Below are positions 10,211 through 16,937 of a stretch of DNA of 18,368 bases, piece by piece (within the stretch, counting starts at the first letter, position 1; the number at the start of each line of letters is the position of its first letter). The translations under genes were made by a program, and so were the position numbers. Origin of the DNA: Competibacteraceae bacterium UBA2788 (GTDB taxonomy: Bacteria; Pseudomonadota; Gammaproteobacteria; Competibacterales; Competibacteraceae). Location: the NCBI GenBank assembly GCA_002352185.1, contig DEHY01000158.1:8600-26967 (forward strand), given 5' to 3'. The notes under the pieces are model-generated. The model made no database searches and had not been told where the DNA came from. It worked only from the letters and a program-made list of their open reading frames with translations.

Positions 10211-12004
10211 TCAGGAGGGTCGCGTCTGGCTGATGGGCTGAAGCGGGGTCATCGCACGCGGCTGCCCCTGGCTGTTGGCGAATTGGGCCTGGCTGGTTGC
10301 AGGTTGTGGCGTCGGCACCGCAGTCGGCCGGGTGAATTGCGCCAGCACCTGATCGCGCGGCCCGAACTGTTGCGCCTGGCCTTCGCGCAACACCAACACC
10401 TTGTCCACCACCTGCAAGATGCTGATCCGGTGACTGATGATCAGTACAGTGCTGCCGAGCCGTTTCATTTCAAGCAGTGCTTGCGCCAGCGCCGCCTCCC
10501 CCTGGTCGTCCAGATTGGAGTTGGGTTCATCCAGCACCACCAGCATCGGATCGCCATACAGGGCACGGGCCAATCCGATGCGCTGGCGTTGCCCCCCGGA
10601 CAATGCTGCGCCGCCTTCGCCAATGCGCGTGTCATAAGCCTGGGGCAATTGCAGGATCATTTCGTGAACCGCCGCTTTGCGAGCGGCGGCGACCACCTGA
10701 TCAGGATCCAGCGCGCCGAAGCGGGCGATATTTTCAGCGACCGTGCCGTCGAACAACTCGATATCCTGCGGTAGATAGCCGAGATACGGCCCCAGTTCGT
10801 CGCGGTTGCAATTCTGGATGTCAGCGCCGTCCAGGCGAACCTTGCCGGCGTATAACGGCCAGATTCCGAGAACGGCGCGCGCCAGCGTGGATTTGCCGGC
10901 GGCGCTGGGGCCGATGATGCCCACCGACTCGCCGGCGGCAATGCTCAGGCTCACTCCGCGCACTGCGGGCGTCTGCGATCCCGGCGGCACCACCACGATG
11001 TTTTCCAGGCTCAGCGCGCCGGTGGGCGGCGGCAGGGACAGGTAGCGTGGGCGTTCCGGCACCGTGTGCAGCAGTTCATTGAGGCGATGGTAGGCGGAGC
11101 GGGCCGACACGAAGCCTTTCCAGGTGCCAATCAGCATATCAATCGGGGCCAGGGCGCGGCCCATCAAAATCGAGGCGGCGATCATGATGCCGGGCGTGAC
11201 GATGTGTTCCACCGCCAGCAACGCGCCCAGGCCAAGAATGAGCGATTGCAGCAACAGCCGCAGCATCTTGCTGGTGGCGGCCAGGGCGCCGGCCCGGTCG
11301 CTGGCTATCGCCTGTAAACCCATGACCCGCTGGTGACGCTCGATCCAGCGCTGGCGGATGCGGGGCAACATGCCCATCGCTTCCAGCACTTCGCAGTTGC
11401 GCAGATTGCTGCTGGCGTAATTGGCCGCCGCCATGGCCTCGGCATTCGCCGCCGCCAGCGGTTTGCTGGTGGACAGTTCGGTCGCCACGGTCAGCCCGGC
11501 CAGAATCAGGGCGGAGATGATGGCAAACCAGCCAAACCACGGGTGCATCAGAAACAGCACGATGAGGTAGATCGGCACCCACGGCGCGTCGAAGAACGCA
11601 AACAGGCCGCTGCCGGTGAGGAACTGGCGCAGGTTATTGAGATCGTGCAGCGGCTGGGCTGAACTGCTGCCTGGTCGGCGCAGCGACCAGTCAAACACCG
11701 CCGAGAACAGGCGGGCGTCCAGCAGGGCGTCCAGCCGTGCGCCCACTCGAACCAGAATTTGCGAGCGCACCCACTCCAGCGCGCCCATGACCACCAGCAA
11801 ACCGGCAATGAGCAGGGTCAGCATCAACAGGGTGAATTCGCTGCGGCTGGCCAGCACCCGGTCGTAAACCTGGAGCATGTACAGCGAGGGTGCCAGCATC
11901 AGCAGGTTGATAAACAAGCTGAAAAAACCGGCAACTGCGAAGGATTGCCAGCAAAGATGGAGGACTTTCTGCAAGTCCGAGAGTTCAGATTTTGGTCTTG
12001 TCAT
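10211..12004 (-). CDS. Type I secretion ABC transporter/permease (PrtD/AprD-like)
   Basis: The inner-membrane ATPase-permease of a type I secretion system, which exports unfolded proteins carrying a C-terminal signal in one step. From ATG 12004 the product is 597 residues. An N-terminal membrane domain with about six helices includes the PrtD-type MLAPSLYMLQVYDRVLASRS and FFDAPWVPIYL. The ATPase domain has Walker A GPSAAGKST (365-373), Q-loop LPQDIELFDGTV, signature LSGGQRQR (469-476), Walker B MLVVLDEPNSNLD and the H-loop in LIISHR. There is no N-terminal C39 peptidase or C39-like domain, so it fits the RTX-protease/lipase exporter class. After the ATPase domain is a ~45-residue tail rich in Pro, Gln, Ser and Thr with no assigned role. 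The start is uncertain: ATG 12019 and GTG 12055 are in frame and no ribosome site is strong. Confidence 0.94.
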   Translation of the reverse strand: MTRPKSELSDLQKVLHLCWQSFAVAGFFSLFINLLMLAPSLYMLQVYDRVLASRSEFTLLMLTLLIAGLLVVMGALEWVRSQILVRVGARLDALLDARLFSAVFDWSLRRPGSSSAQPLHDLNNLRQFLTGSGLFAFFDAPWVPIYLIVLFLMHPWFGWFAIISALILAGLTVATELSTSKPLAAANAEAMAAANYASSNLRNCEVLEAMGMLPRIRQRWIERHQRVMGLQAIASDRAGALAATSKMLRLLLQSLILGLGALLAVEHIVTPGIMIAASILMGRALAPIDMLIGTWKGFVSARSAYHRLNELLHTVPERPRYLSLPPPTGALSLENIVVVPPGSQTPAVRGVSLSIAAGESVGIIGPSAAGKSTLARAVLGIWPLYAGKVRLDGADIQNCNRDELGPYLGYLPQDIELFDGTVAENIARFGALDPDQVVAAARKAAVHEMILQLPQAYDTRIGEGGAALSGGQRQRIGLARALYGDPMLVVLDEPNSNLDDQGEAALAQALLEMKRLGSTVLIISHRISILQVVDKVLVLREGQAQQFGPRDQVLAQFTRPTAVPTPQPATSQAQFANSQGQPRAMTPLQPISQTRPS

Positions 12005-12110
12005 GAAATTGGAGCGCATGAGGTCGGAAATGAATGAACCTATCTTATCACTTACCTTTCGCCCGCATTGGGTTGCAACAAAGCCGCAATCCACGGATAT
12101 GATTGCGTAG

Positions 12111-13649
12111 CTAACCCGTTACTCCCAATGCTTTCAACATCGGCAGCCGTTTCTCGGCAAACTCCTGCGCCTGCCCGGTCAGTTCGGCCAGGTTGTCCTC
12201 TGCCGATTCAATAACCTTTCCTTCCTTGGTCAGGCGCTGGTTTTGTGCGGCGAGGATCTGCCAGACAAACTGGGCGTATTCTTCCGGGGTCTTTTTGCCC
12301 TGGGTCCTGGCCAGCAGGAAAAGCTGCTGGAATCGGTTGACGGTAATGCCTCCGCCCGTCGCCGGGCTGGCCAGATAAGCCAGGTCGTTGCTGCCTCGCG
12401 CCTTGTTCATCAAATATGCATTGAGCTTGTCGGTATGAGGTTTGGCCTTGGCGATCGCTTTGTCATCCTGCGCCGCCGCCAGGTCGCCCTTGCCGACCAG
12501 CACCATGACCGCCTGTAGCACCTGGGCAAAGACCAGGCCCTTGTCTTTCACTGCCTGTTCGATCTGATGCAGGGTGCGCGGTTTATAGTCGGCCAGCACG
12601 TCGAGGATGGGCGGATACACGCTTTCATTAAGGGTTGCTTCGCCGATGGATCCGGTCGCCTTCAGTTCTACGCCGTTGCGGGGCGCAGCGAGGACGACGC
12701 GATGGGCGCGGATCTGCTCAGCCCTGTCAACGAGGTTGAGCGGGCGTGCGCCCTTCACCCAGTAATCGCGGCGGAACTGCTGGTTCACCATGAAGTCGCG
12801 CACGGTCTGGCGGAACATGGGATCAGGGAGGGTTTGCAAAAACTGCTGCTGCTCAGCGCTGAGGTTCACCGCGTCGATGTGATCGAGGAGGTGAGCCGAG
12901 CAGGCATAGGTCACTTTTGCCGGCTCTATCCATTTGGCGAATTCCGCAAAGTGCATTGGATCCCAGTTACGGTTGAAATATTCGTGAGCCAGATAGTTGC
13001 GGTTCTGCTCCGTGAGCTTCTGCAGGCGTGCGCTGATGGATGGATTAGCCTGAGTGTATAAAGGATTGGTGGCGAAAAATCGCTTGGCGAAGTCGAGAGC
13101 CGCATCAAGACGGTTAAGTGTGCCTGCGCCAGCAGCACCCATGGAATCGGTGTGGCGGGCAAGCAAGTGTTGTAGAGGCAGCATCGGCGCCCACCCAGGA
13201 TAGGTGTTGTAGCTCATGTAAAGCACGCCGCCGACTTTGAGCTTGCGGCGCACAAAATCCACGATCACGGCCCGGTTTTCGTCGGAGATCCAGCTCCAGA
13301 TGCCGTGCAGGCCGATGTAGTCGAAATCGGGCAGGTCAGCGCAGTGGCAAAACTCGGCGAAAGCCTGATCAAACAGCCGTGCGCCCGCGCCGGAGGCCGA
13401 AGCCAATTCCTGGGCAAAGCCGGCCTGGGCCGGGTTGAAGTCTGTCCCCCACCACTGCACCGCCGAGGCGGCTGCATGAATGTTGGCGCTCATGCCCTGA
13501 CCAAAACCCAGCTCGCAGGCCGCGCTGATTTCGGGGAACGCGATGCCTGCGTTCAAAAAGGGCAATTTCACCCGGAGCGGGTTGAGTTCAGTGTAGTAAC
13601 CATAGGTGTAGCCAATATCGGCTACGTAACCGGCGGTCCAATCGGACAT
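12111..13649 (-). CDS. SAM-dependent methyltransferase with C-terminal regulatory domain
   Basis: A 512-residue class I methyltransferase. The SAM-binding motif I is CELGFGQGMS (45-54), followed by an acidic motif II in WWGTDFNPAQA (Asp70) and a later GGVLYMSYNTYPGW strand-loop. The middle of the protein matches my recollection of the methyltransferase regulatory domain family (PF10119), with FRQTVRDFMVNQQFRRDYWVKGA and a winged-helix-like C-terminal part (PILDVLADYKPRTLHQIEQAV). Some members with this layout, such as the rickettsial outer-membrane-protein lysine methyltransferases, act on proteins. The substrate here is unknown; placement just upstream of a type I exporter and sugar genes suggests a surface protein or glycan. 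ATG 13649 follows AAGGA (13662-13658) at eight-base spacing. About 106 bases separate its stop from the ABC transporter start. No signal peptide is seen, so it should act in the cytoplasm. Confidence 0.85.
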   Translation of the reverse strand: MSDWTAGYVADIGYTYGYYTELNPLRVKLPFLNAGIAFPEISAACELGFGQGMSANIHAAASAVQWWGTDFNPAQAGFAQELASASGAGARLFDQAFAEFCHCADLPDFDYIGLHGIWSWISDENRAVIVDFVRRKLKVGGVLYMSYNTYPGWAPMLPLQHLLARHTDSMGAAGAGTLNRLDAALDFAKRFFATNPLYTQANPSISARLQKLTEQNRNYLAHEYFNRNWDPMHFAEFAKWIEPAKVTYACSAHLLDHIDAVNLSAEQQQFLQTLPDPMFRQTVRDFMVNQQFRRDYWVKGARPLNLVDRAEQIRAHRVVLAAPRNGVELKATGSIGEATLNESVYPPILDVLADYKPRTLHQIEQAVKDKGLVFAQVLQAVMVLVGKGDLAAAQDDKAIAKAKPHTDKLNAYLMNKARGSNDLAYLASPATGGGITVNRFQQLFLLARTQGKKTPEEYAQFVWQILAAQNQRLTKEGKVIESAEDNLAELTGQAQEFAEKRLPMLKALGVTG

Positions 13650-13689
13650 GGAGTTATTCCTTGAACGGTTTGAGCGATTTTAACGGTAG

Positions 13690-13833
13690 ATATGGCGCTC
13701 CTGTTTGAGTTATGGCAGCGGCGCCGGTTGAGCCAACTCCCCCCGCTCGCTTCACTCGCGCCCCCCTTTGGCAAAGGGGGATAGGGGGATTTCGCCGCCG
13801 GATACAGCCACAACTCATTTGGGATTGCTATAT
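13690..13833. repeat. Palindromic MITE-like element with imperfect terminal inverted repeats
   Basis: About 144 bases are bounded by inverted ends of 27 bases that match at 19 positions by hand alignment. The best part is TGAGTTATGGC (13706-13716) against TGAGTTGTGGC (minus strand, 13817-13807), 10 of 11 matching. Inside is a strong hairpin, CCCCCTTT (13762-13769) and AAAGGGGG (13773-13780) with a three-base loop, followed by a further GGGGG run. No coding capacity for a transposase exists, so if mobile it would depend on one elsewhere. It lies between the methyltransferase gene and yggU, and its right end contains the yggU stop codon. There is no U-run after the hairpin on either strand, so it is not a standard terminator. 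Copy number in the genome is unknown from this window. Confidence 0.55.
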
Positions 13834-14189
13834 TTTTGATGCTTGAAGGCGGTGCGGGAATCCGCCGCCTCCAGACCAGCCGGGCGCGGATCAGGATGCG
13901 GGGGCGGTTCAATGCCCGGCGGCAGCCGTTTCGGTGCGGCGATGCGCAGCCGCTTGTCGCGGCCCGTTTCGCCTGCCAGCAGCGCCACCTGGCTTTTCGC
14001 CACCCCGAACAGCCCGGCCAGAAATTCGCGTAAATGGGCATTAGCCTGGCCGTCCACCGGCGGCGCGGTGATGCGGATGCGGAACCGGCCCTCCAGGGAT
14101 TCCGCCCACTGATCGCGGCTGGCGCGGGGCTGGATCCGGGTGTGCAGAATCAGATCCGCGCCCTCCCACCGGTAGCCGCCGGCATCCAC
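13815..14189 (-). CDS. yggU: YggU/DUF167 family protein
   Basis: A small conserved protein of the DUF167 (YggU) family, whose biochemical role is not known. The 124-residue product contains the family core: LILHTRIQPRASRD, the signature ITAPPVDGQANAHLREFLAGLFGVAKSQV (about 40-69), and a GETGRDKRLRI strand. E. coli YggU is 96 residues. Here about 30 extra residues follow the core, Pro-rich then polar (ending HQKYSNPK), and the last five codons plus stop lie inside the palindromic repeat. I use GTG 14189, which is four bases after the yggT stop. The pair yggT-yggU after proC is common in gammaproteobacteria, so this is very likely the last gene of that operon. Confidence 0.9.
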   Translation of the reverse strand: MDAGGYRWEGADLILHTRIQPRASRDQWAESLEGRFRIRITAPPVDGQANAHLREFLAGLFGVAKSQVALLAGETGRDKRLRIAAPKRLPPGIEPPPHPDPRPAGLEAADSRTAFKHQKYSNPK

Positions 14190-14193
14190 GGCT

Positions 14194-14748
14194 TCAGCGC
14201 AGCCCCGTCAACATCCCCAGAAAATCCTGGAGCAATAAACTGAGAAAGATCAGGGTGACGACGACGAGCATCGGCGATAAATCCACGCCAGAGATGGGCG
14301 GTAGCAGACGCTGGGCCGGACGCAGCACGGGCGCGGTCAACTGAGTCAGCACCCGCGCTGCTGGATGACGAGGATCAGGGTTGAACCAGCTCAGTAGCGC
14401 CTGGATGATGACGCCCCACAGGAAAATGTTAATCAGCAGCTTGAGTAGCTCGGCTACGGCCAACAGCAGCACACCGCCGATGCTGATGGGCCGATCCAGC
14501 AGGATCGTCACCAGCAATACCTCGACCGCTTGCAGGACCAGCGCCAGCAGCACCGACGCCAAATCCAGGCCCCGATATCCCGGCACGATCCGGCGCAAGG
14601 GCAACAGCGGCGGATTGGTGATGTGAACCAGGAATTGCACCAGCGGGTTGTAAAAATCGGCGCGCACCCATTGCAGCAGAAAGCGCAGCACTACGGCCAG
14701 GATGTAAAAACCGAACACGGTCTGAATGAGGAAAACGGTCGCGGTCAC
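14194..14748 (-). CDS. yggT: YggT family integral membrane protein
   Basis: A 184-residue inner-membrane protein built of two YggT repeats. The repeats are recognisable as LLQWVRADFYNPLVQFLVHITNPPLLPLRRIVP and LLSWFNPDPRHPAARVLTQLTAPVLRPAQRLLPP, each following a hydrophobic helix pair, with about five to six membrane segments in all. The function is not firmly established; related proteins have been linked to osmotic tolerance and, in plastids and cyanobacteria (YlmG/CCB3), to membrane organisation and cytochrome assembly. The frame is open further upstream into proC, but GTG 14748 is the start: it overlaps the proC stop as GTGA and has GGGAGG six bases before it. yggU follows four bases after the stop. 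Confidence 0.92.
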   Translation of the reverse strand: MTATVFLIQTVFGFYILAVVLRFLLQWVRADFYNPLVQFLVHITNPPLLPLRRIVPGYRGLDLASVLLALVLQAVEVLLVTILLDRPISIGGVLLLAVAELLKLLINIFLWGVIIQALLSWFNPDPRHPAARVLTQLTAPVLRPAQRLLPPISGVDLSPMLVVVTLIFLSLLLQDFLGMLTGLR

Positions 14749-15578
14749 GGTTGTCCTCCCAACAGATCGCCCAGTTCCCCGGCGCGGCAGCGGGCAGCCT
14801 CCAGCGCCTTGGTCACCAGCAGTTCCATTCCACCTTCGCACAACACCGTCAGCGCCCGCTCGGTCGTGCCGCCCGGCGATGTGACCCGGACGCGCAAGGT
14901 TGCGGGACTCTCCGCGCTCTCCAGCGCCATCTTGGCCGCGCCGAACGCCGTTTGCAGCGTCAGCAACCGGGCGGTATCCGCATCCAGTCCCAGGGTTGCG
15001 CCCGCCTGTTCCAGCGCTTCCATCAGCAGAAAGAAATAGGCCGGGCCACTGCCGGATAACGCAGTGACCACATCCAGCAGGCGTTCATCATTCACCCAGA
15101 CCGTCACGCCGACCGCCCGCAACAGTGATTCGGCCAGTTGTCGGCGATCCTCGGATACGAATTCATTGGCGAACAGGGCGCTGGCGCCGCTGCTGACCAG
15201 AGCCGGAGTATTGGGCATGGTTCGCACCAGGGCCAGCGATCCACCGCCCAGCCAGCGCCGCAAATCCGGTTCGCGCACCCCGGCAGCGATGGAAATAATC
15301 AGCGGTGGACACGCCTGGATCGCTGCGGCCAACTGCTGGGCGACGCCTTGCAGAATCTGCGGCTTGACGGCCAGCACAATCACCGGAGCCTTGGCGGCGA
15401 TGTCCGGGTTATCGGCGCTGGTATGCACCCCGAAGCGACTGCGCAGGAATTCACGCTGGTTGGCATCGGGTTCGGCGACCCAGATGCAGTCCGGATCGTA
15501 ACCGTCGGCAACCAGGCCGCCGATCAGGCTGCGGGCCATATTGCCGCCACCGATAAAGGCGATGGGAATGTCTTTCAT
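14745..15578 (-). CDS. proC: Pyrroline-5-carboxylate reductase
   Basis: ProC catalyses the last step of proline synthesis, NAD(P)H-dependent reduction of 1-pyrroline-5-carboxylate to L-proline, in the cytosol. The 277-residue product starts MKDIPIAFIGGGNMARSLIGG, a Rossmann fold with the GxGxMA-type nucleotide loop at residues 9-15. It continues with VILAVKPQ, the conserved LVRTMPNTPALVSSGASAL, and the C-terminal dimerisation helices carrying ALSGSGPAYFFLLMEAL and VTSPGGTTERAL, which form the substrate site. Length is typical (E. coli 269). The open frame extends 41 codons upstream, but ATG 15578 has TGAGG five bases ahead and gives the family N-terminus. It overlaps yggT by four bases (GTGA) and follows a small exported-protein gene by 46 bases in the yggS-proC-yggT-yggU cluster. 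Confidence 0.97.
   Translation of the reverse strand: MKDIPIAFIGGGNMARSLIGGLVADGYDPDCIWVAEPDANQREFLRSRFGVHTSADNPDIAAKAPVIVLAVKPQILQGVAQQLAAAIQACPPLIISIAAGVREPDLRRWLGGGSLALVRTMPNTPALVSSGASALFANEFVSEDRRQLAESLLRAVGVTVWVNDERLLDVVTALSGSGPAYFFLLMEALEQAGATLGLDADTARLLTLQTAFGAAKMALESAESPATLRVRVTSPGGTTERALTVLCEGGMELLVTKALEAARCRAGELGDLLGGQP
14755..14760 (-). promoter_or_regulatory. Ribosome-binding site deciding the yggT start
   Basis: GGGAGG on the minus strand lies six bases before GTG 14748, within the last codons of proC. It settles the start on this GTG rather than any codon further inside proC. Confidence 0.65.
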
Positions 15579-15624
15579 TTCGACCTCATCATTACGGCGC
15601 TCATTCTCCGGAGTTCGTTCTTTT

Positions 15625-16026
15625 TCAAGGTGTGCCGCCCAGCAAGCGCGTGATTTGCCCACTGATGTTCGCGAGACGATTATCGTCGCGGTAGAATTCA
15701 TGCGCCTGTTGCTTGCCAGCGGGGCTGAGTTGCTGATAAAGCGTATAAGTTCCCGGCAGGCTCTTGCGCAGAGCCTGTTCGAAAGCCGCCAGGTCCAATC
15801 CAGGCGTCAGCCGGTCAACCGTGGTGTCTGCCGCTGCGGCGGTCGGCGCCGACCCGGATTGCGGCAGGTCGGTAGTCAGGGTTGTGGCCTGACGCTTGAC
15901 TTCATCCTCGATCTCGCGCAGGTAGCTGTCGTCCGCGCCAAGCAGGAGCGGAACCACCAACAGCAGGCCAGCCAGCCGAATAAGGGCGGCGAGATGGCGC
16001 GGTAGCCAGGGCAGCGATAAAGGCAT
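15625..16026 (-). CDS. Small exported protein of unknown function
   Basis: I do not recognise this gene. From ATG 16026 it encodes 133 residues with a clear signal-peptide shape: Arg at 11 and 17, then the hydrophobic run LAGLLLVVPLLLGA and a possible cleavage near ADD (about residue 31). There is no lipobox Cys. The mature part has an acidic/basic helix (YLREIEDEVKRQA), an Ala/Thr-rich linker, and a C-terminal helical half (LAAFEQALRKSLPGTYTLYQQLSPAGKQQAHEFYRDD...ISGQITRLL). The ATG follows GGGAG at good spacing; a longer version starting at 16116 lacks this and would bury the signal peptide. It lies between yggS and proC on the same strand, gaps of 93 and 46 bases, so it is probably in that operon. 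Codon use matches its neighbours, supporting a real gene. Confidence 0.75.
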   Translation of the reverse strand: MPLSLPWLPRHLAALIRLAGLLLVVPLLLGADDSYLREIEDEVKRQATTLTTDLPQSGSAPTAAAADTTVDRLTPGLDLAAFEQALRKSLPGTYTLYQQLSPAGKQQAHEFYRDDNRLANISGQITRLLGGTP

Positions 16027-16119
16027 AACGATCTCCCGGAACGGCGGGACAGGTTCTGGGCCAGCGAGAAGTTGAGAGGATGACCGTTTCAGCGGTAAGC
16101 ATACCGCAAAAGCCATGTT

Positions 16120-16806
16120 TCAGCCGCGTGGCCCGAACAGGGCGGCGCCGACTCGAACCAGGGTCGCGCCTTCAGCGATAGCGGCTTCCAGATCGTCCGA
16201 CATGCCCATGGACAGCGTGTCCAGCGCCAGCCCCTCGGCGTTCAGCCGCTCCCACCCTTCCCGCAATCGGGCCAAGGGCCGCCGTTGCGCGGCGAAATCC
16301 AGCGTCGGCGCGGGAATCGCCATCAGGCCACGCAGCCGCAGTCGCGGCAAGGCTGCGACCGCTTCCGCCACCGTGGCGAGATCCGCTTCATCCAGACCGT
16401 GCTTGGTGGCCTCCCGGTCAATATTGACTTGCAGGCAGACATTCAGCGGCGGCAGGGCGGCGGGTCGCTGCGCGCTCAGCCGTTCGGCGATTTTCAGCCG
16501 ATCCACGCTGTGCACCCAGGCGAAGCGCTCGGCGATGCTGCGGGTCTTGTTCGCCTGAACCGGGCCGATAAAGTGCCATTCCAAGCCCAGCGCCGCCAGT
16601 TCGATTATTTTATCCAGCGCTTCCTGCGGGTAATTCTCGCCAAAACAGCGCTGACCGGCGGCAGCCATGGCCGCAATGGCGGCGGCGGGCCGGGTTTTAC
16701 TGACCGCCAGCAGTTTCACTGATCCGGGCAAGCGCCTAAAGCGCTGCTCGGCGGCGCGGATGCGGGCCTGCACGACGTGAAGACGGTCGGCGAAGTCGGT
16801 AGTCAT
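16120..16806 (-). CDS. yggS: YggS family pyridoxal phosphate homeostasis protein
   Basis: YggS (PLPBP/PROSC family) is a single-domain PLP-binding TIM-barrel protein, without known enzyme activity, that helps regulate vitamin B6 and amino-acid pools. The 228-residue product has the PLP lysine in LLAVSKTRP (Lys37), then GQRCFGENYPQEALDK, WHFIGPVQANKTR, VHSVDRLKIAERL, VNIDREATKHGL, GLMAIPAP and the phosphate-binding end LSMGMSDDLEAAIAEGATLVRVGAALFG. All are in family order and the length is standard (E. coli 234). ATG 16806 gives the expected N-terminus. It heads a minus-strand cluster with an exported-protein gene, proC, yggT and yggU, and is divergent from pilT. This yggS/pilT layout is conserved in Pseudomonas and relatives, and the 131-base gap must hold both promoters. 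Confidence 0.97.
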   Translation of the reverse strand: MTTDFADRLHVVQARIRAAEQRFRRLPGSVKLLAVSKTRPAAAIAAMAAAGQRCFGENYPQEALDKIIELAALGLEWHFIGPVQANKTRSIAERFAWVHSVDRLKIAERLSAQRPAALPPLNVCLQVNIDREATKHGLDEADLATVAEAVAALPRLRLRGLMAIPAPTLDFAAQRRPLARLREGWERLNAEGLALDTLSMGMSDDLEAAIAEGATLVRVGAALFGPRG

Positions 16807-16850
16807 GGCGGCTGGATTCCAGGAGCGGGGGCGGGCGCGGTCATGGCGAT

Positions 16851-16874
16851 TTTGCGTTATATACTAAGCGCAAA
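16851..16874. promoter_or_regulatory. Operator-like dyad with embedded TATACT in the yggS/pilT intergenic region
   Basis: TTTGCG (16851-16856) and CGCAAA (16869-16874) form a perfect six-base inverted repeat separated by 12 AT-rich bases. The spacer contains TATACT (16860-16865), a good -10 hexamer for pilT read on the plus strand; the reverse strand also offers TATAAC-like hexamers for yggS. No good -35 hexamer is present at 17-base spacing for pilT. The dyad position over the -10 would suit a repressor, which is inference only. Confidence 0.4.
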
Positions 16875-16937
16875 CCCGATGCAGCGGGACGGCTCGCTGC
16901 CGGGCCGCCATCCAACGTCTTTGCGGGAGCAATCGCC

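Noticed and set aside
13762-13780. Strong C/G hairpin as a rho-independent terminator for yggU or the methyltransferase
   Set aside because: Neither strand has a T-run after the stem, and the hairpin is better explained as the core of the surrounding palindromic element.
16845-16855. Possible sigma-54 (-24/-12) promoter for pilT from GG...GC pattern
   Set aside because: The GG and GC pairs are seven bases apart rather than the required ten, so the site does not fit.
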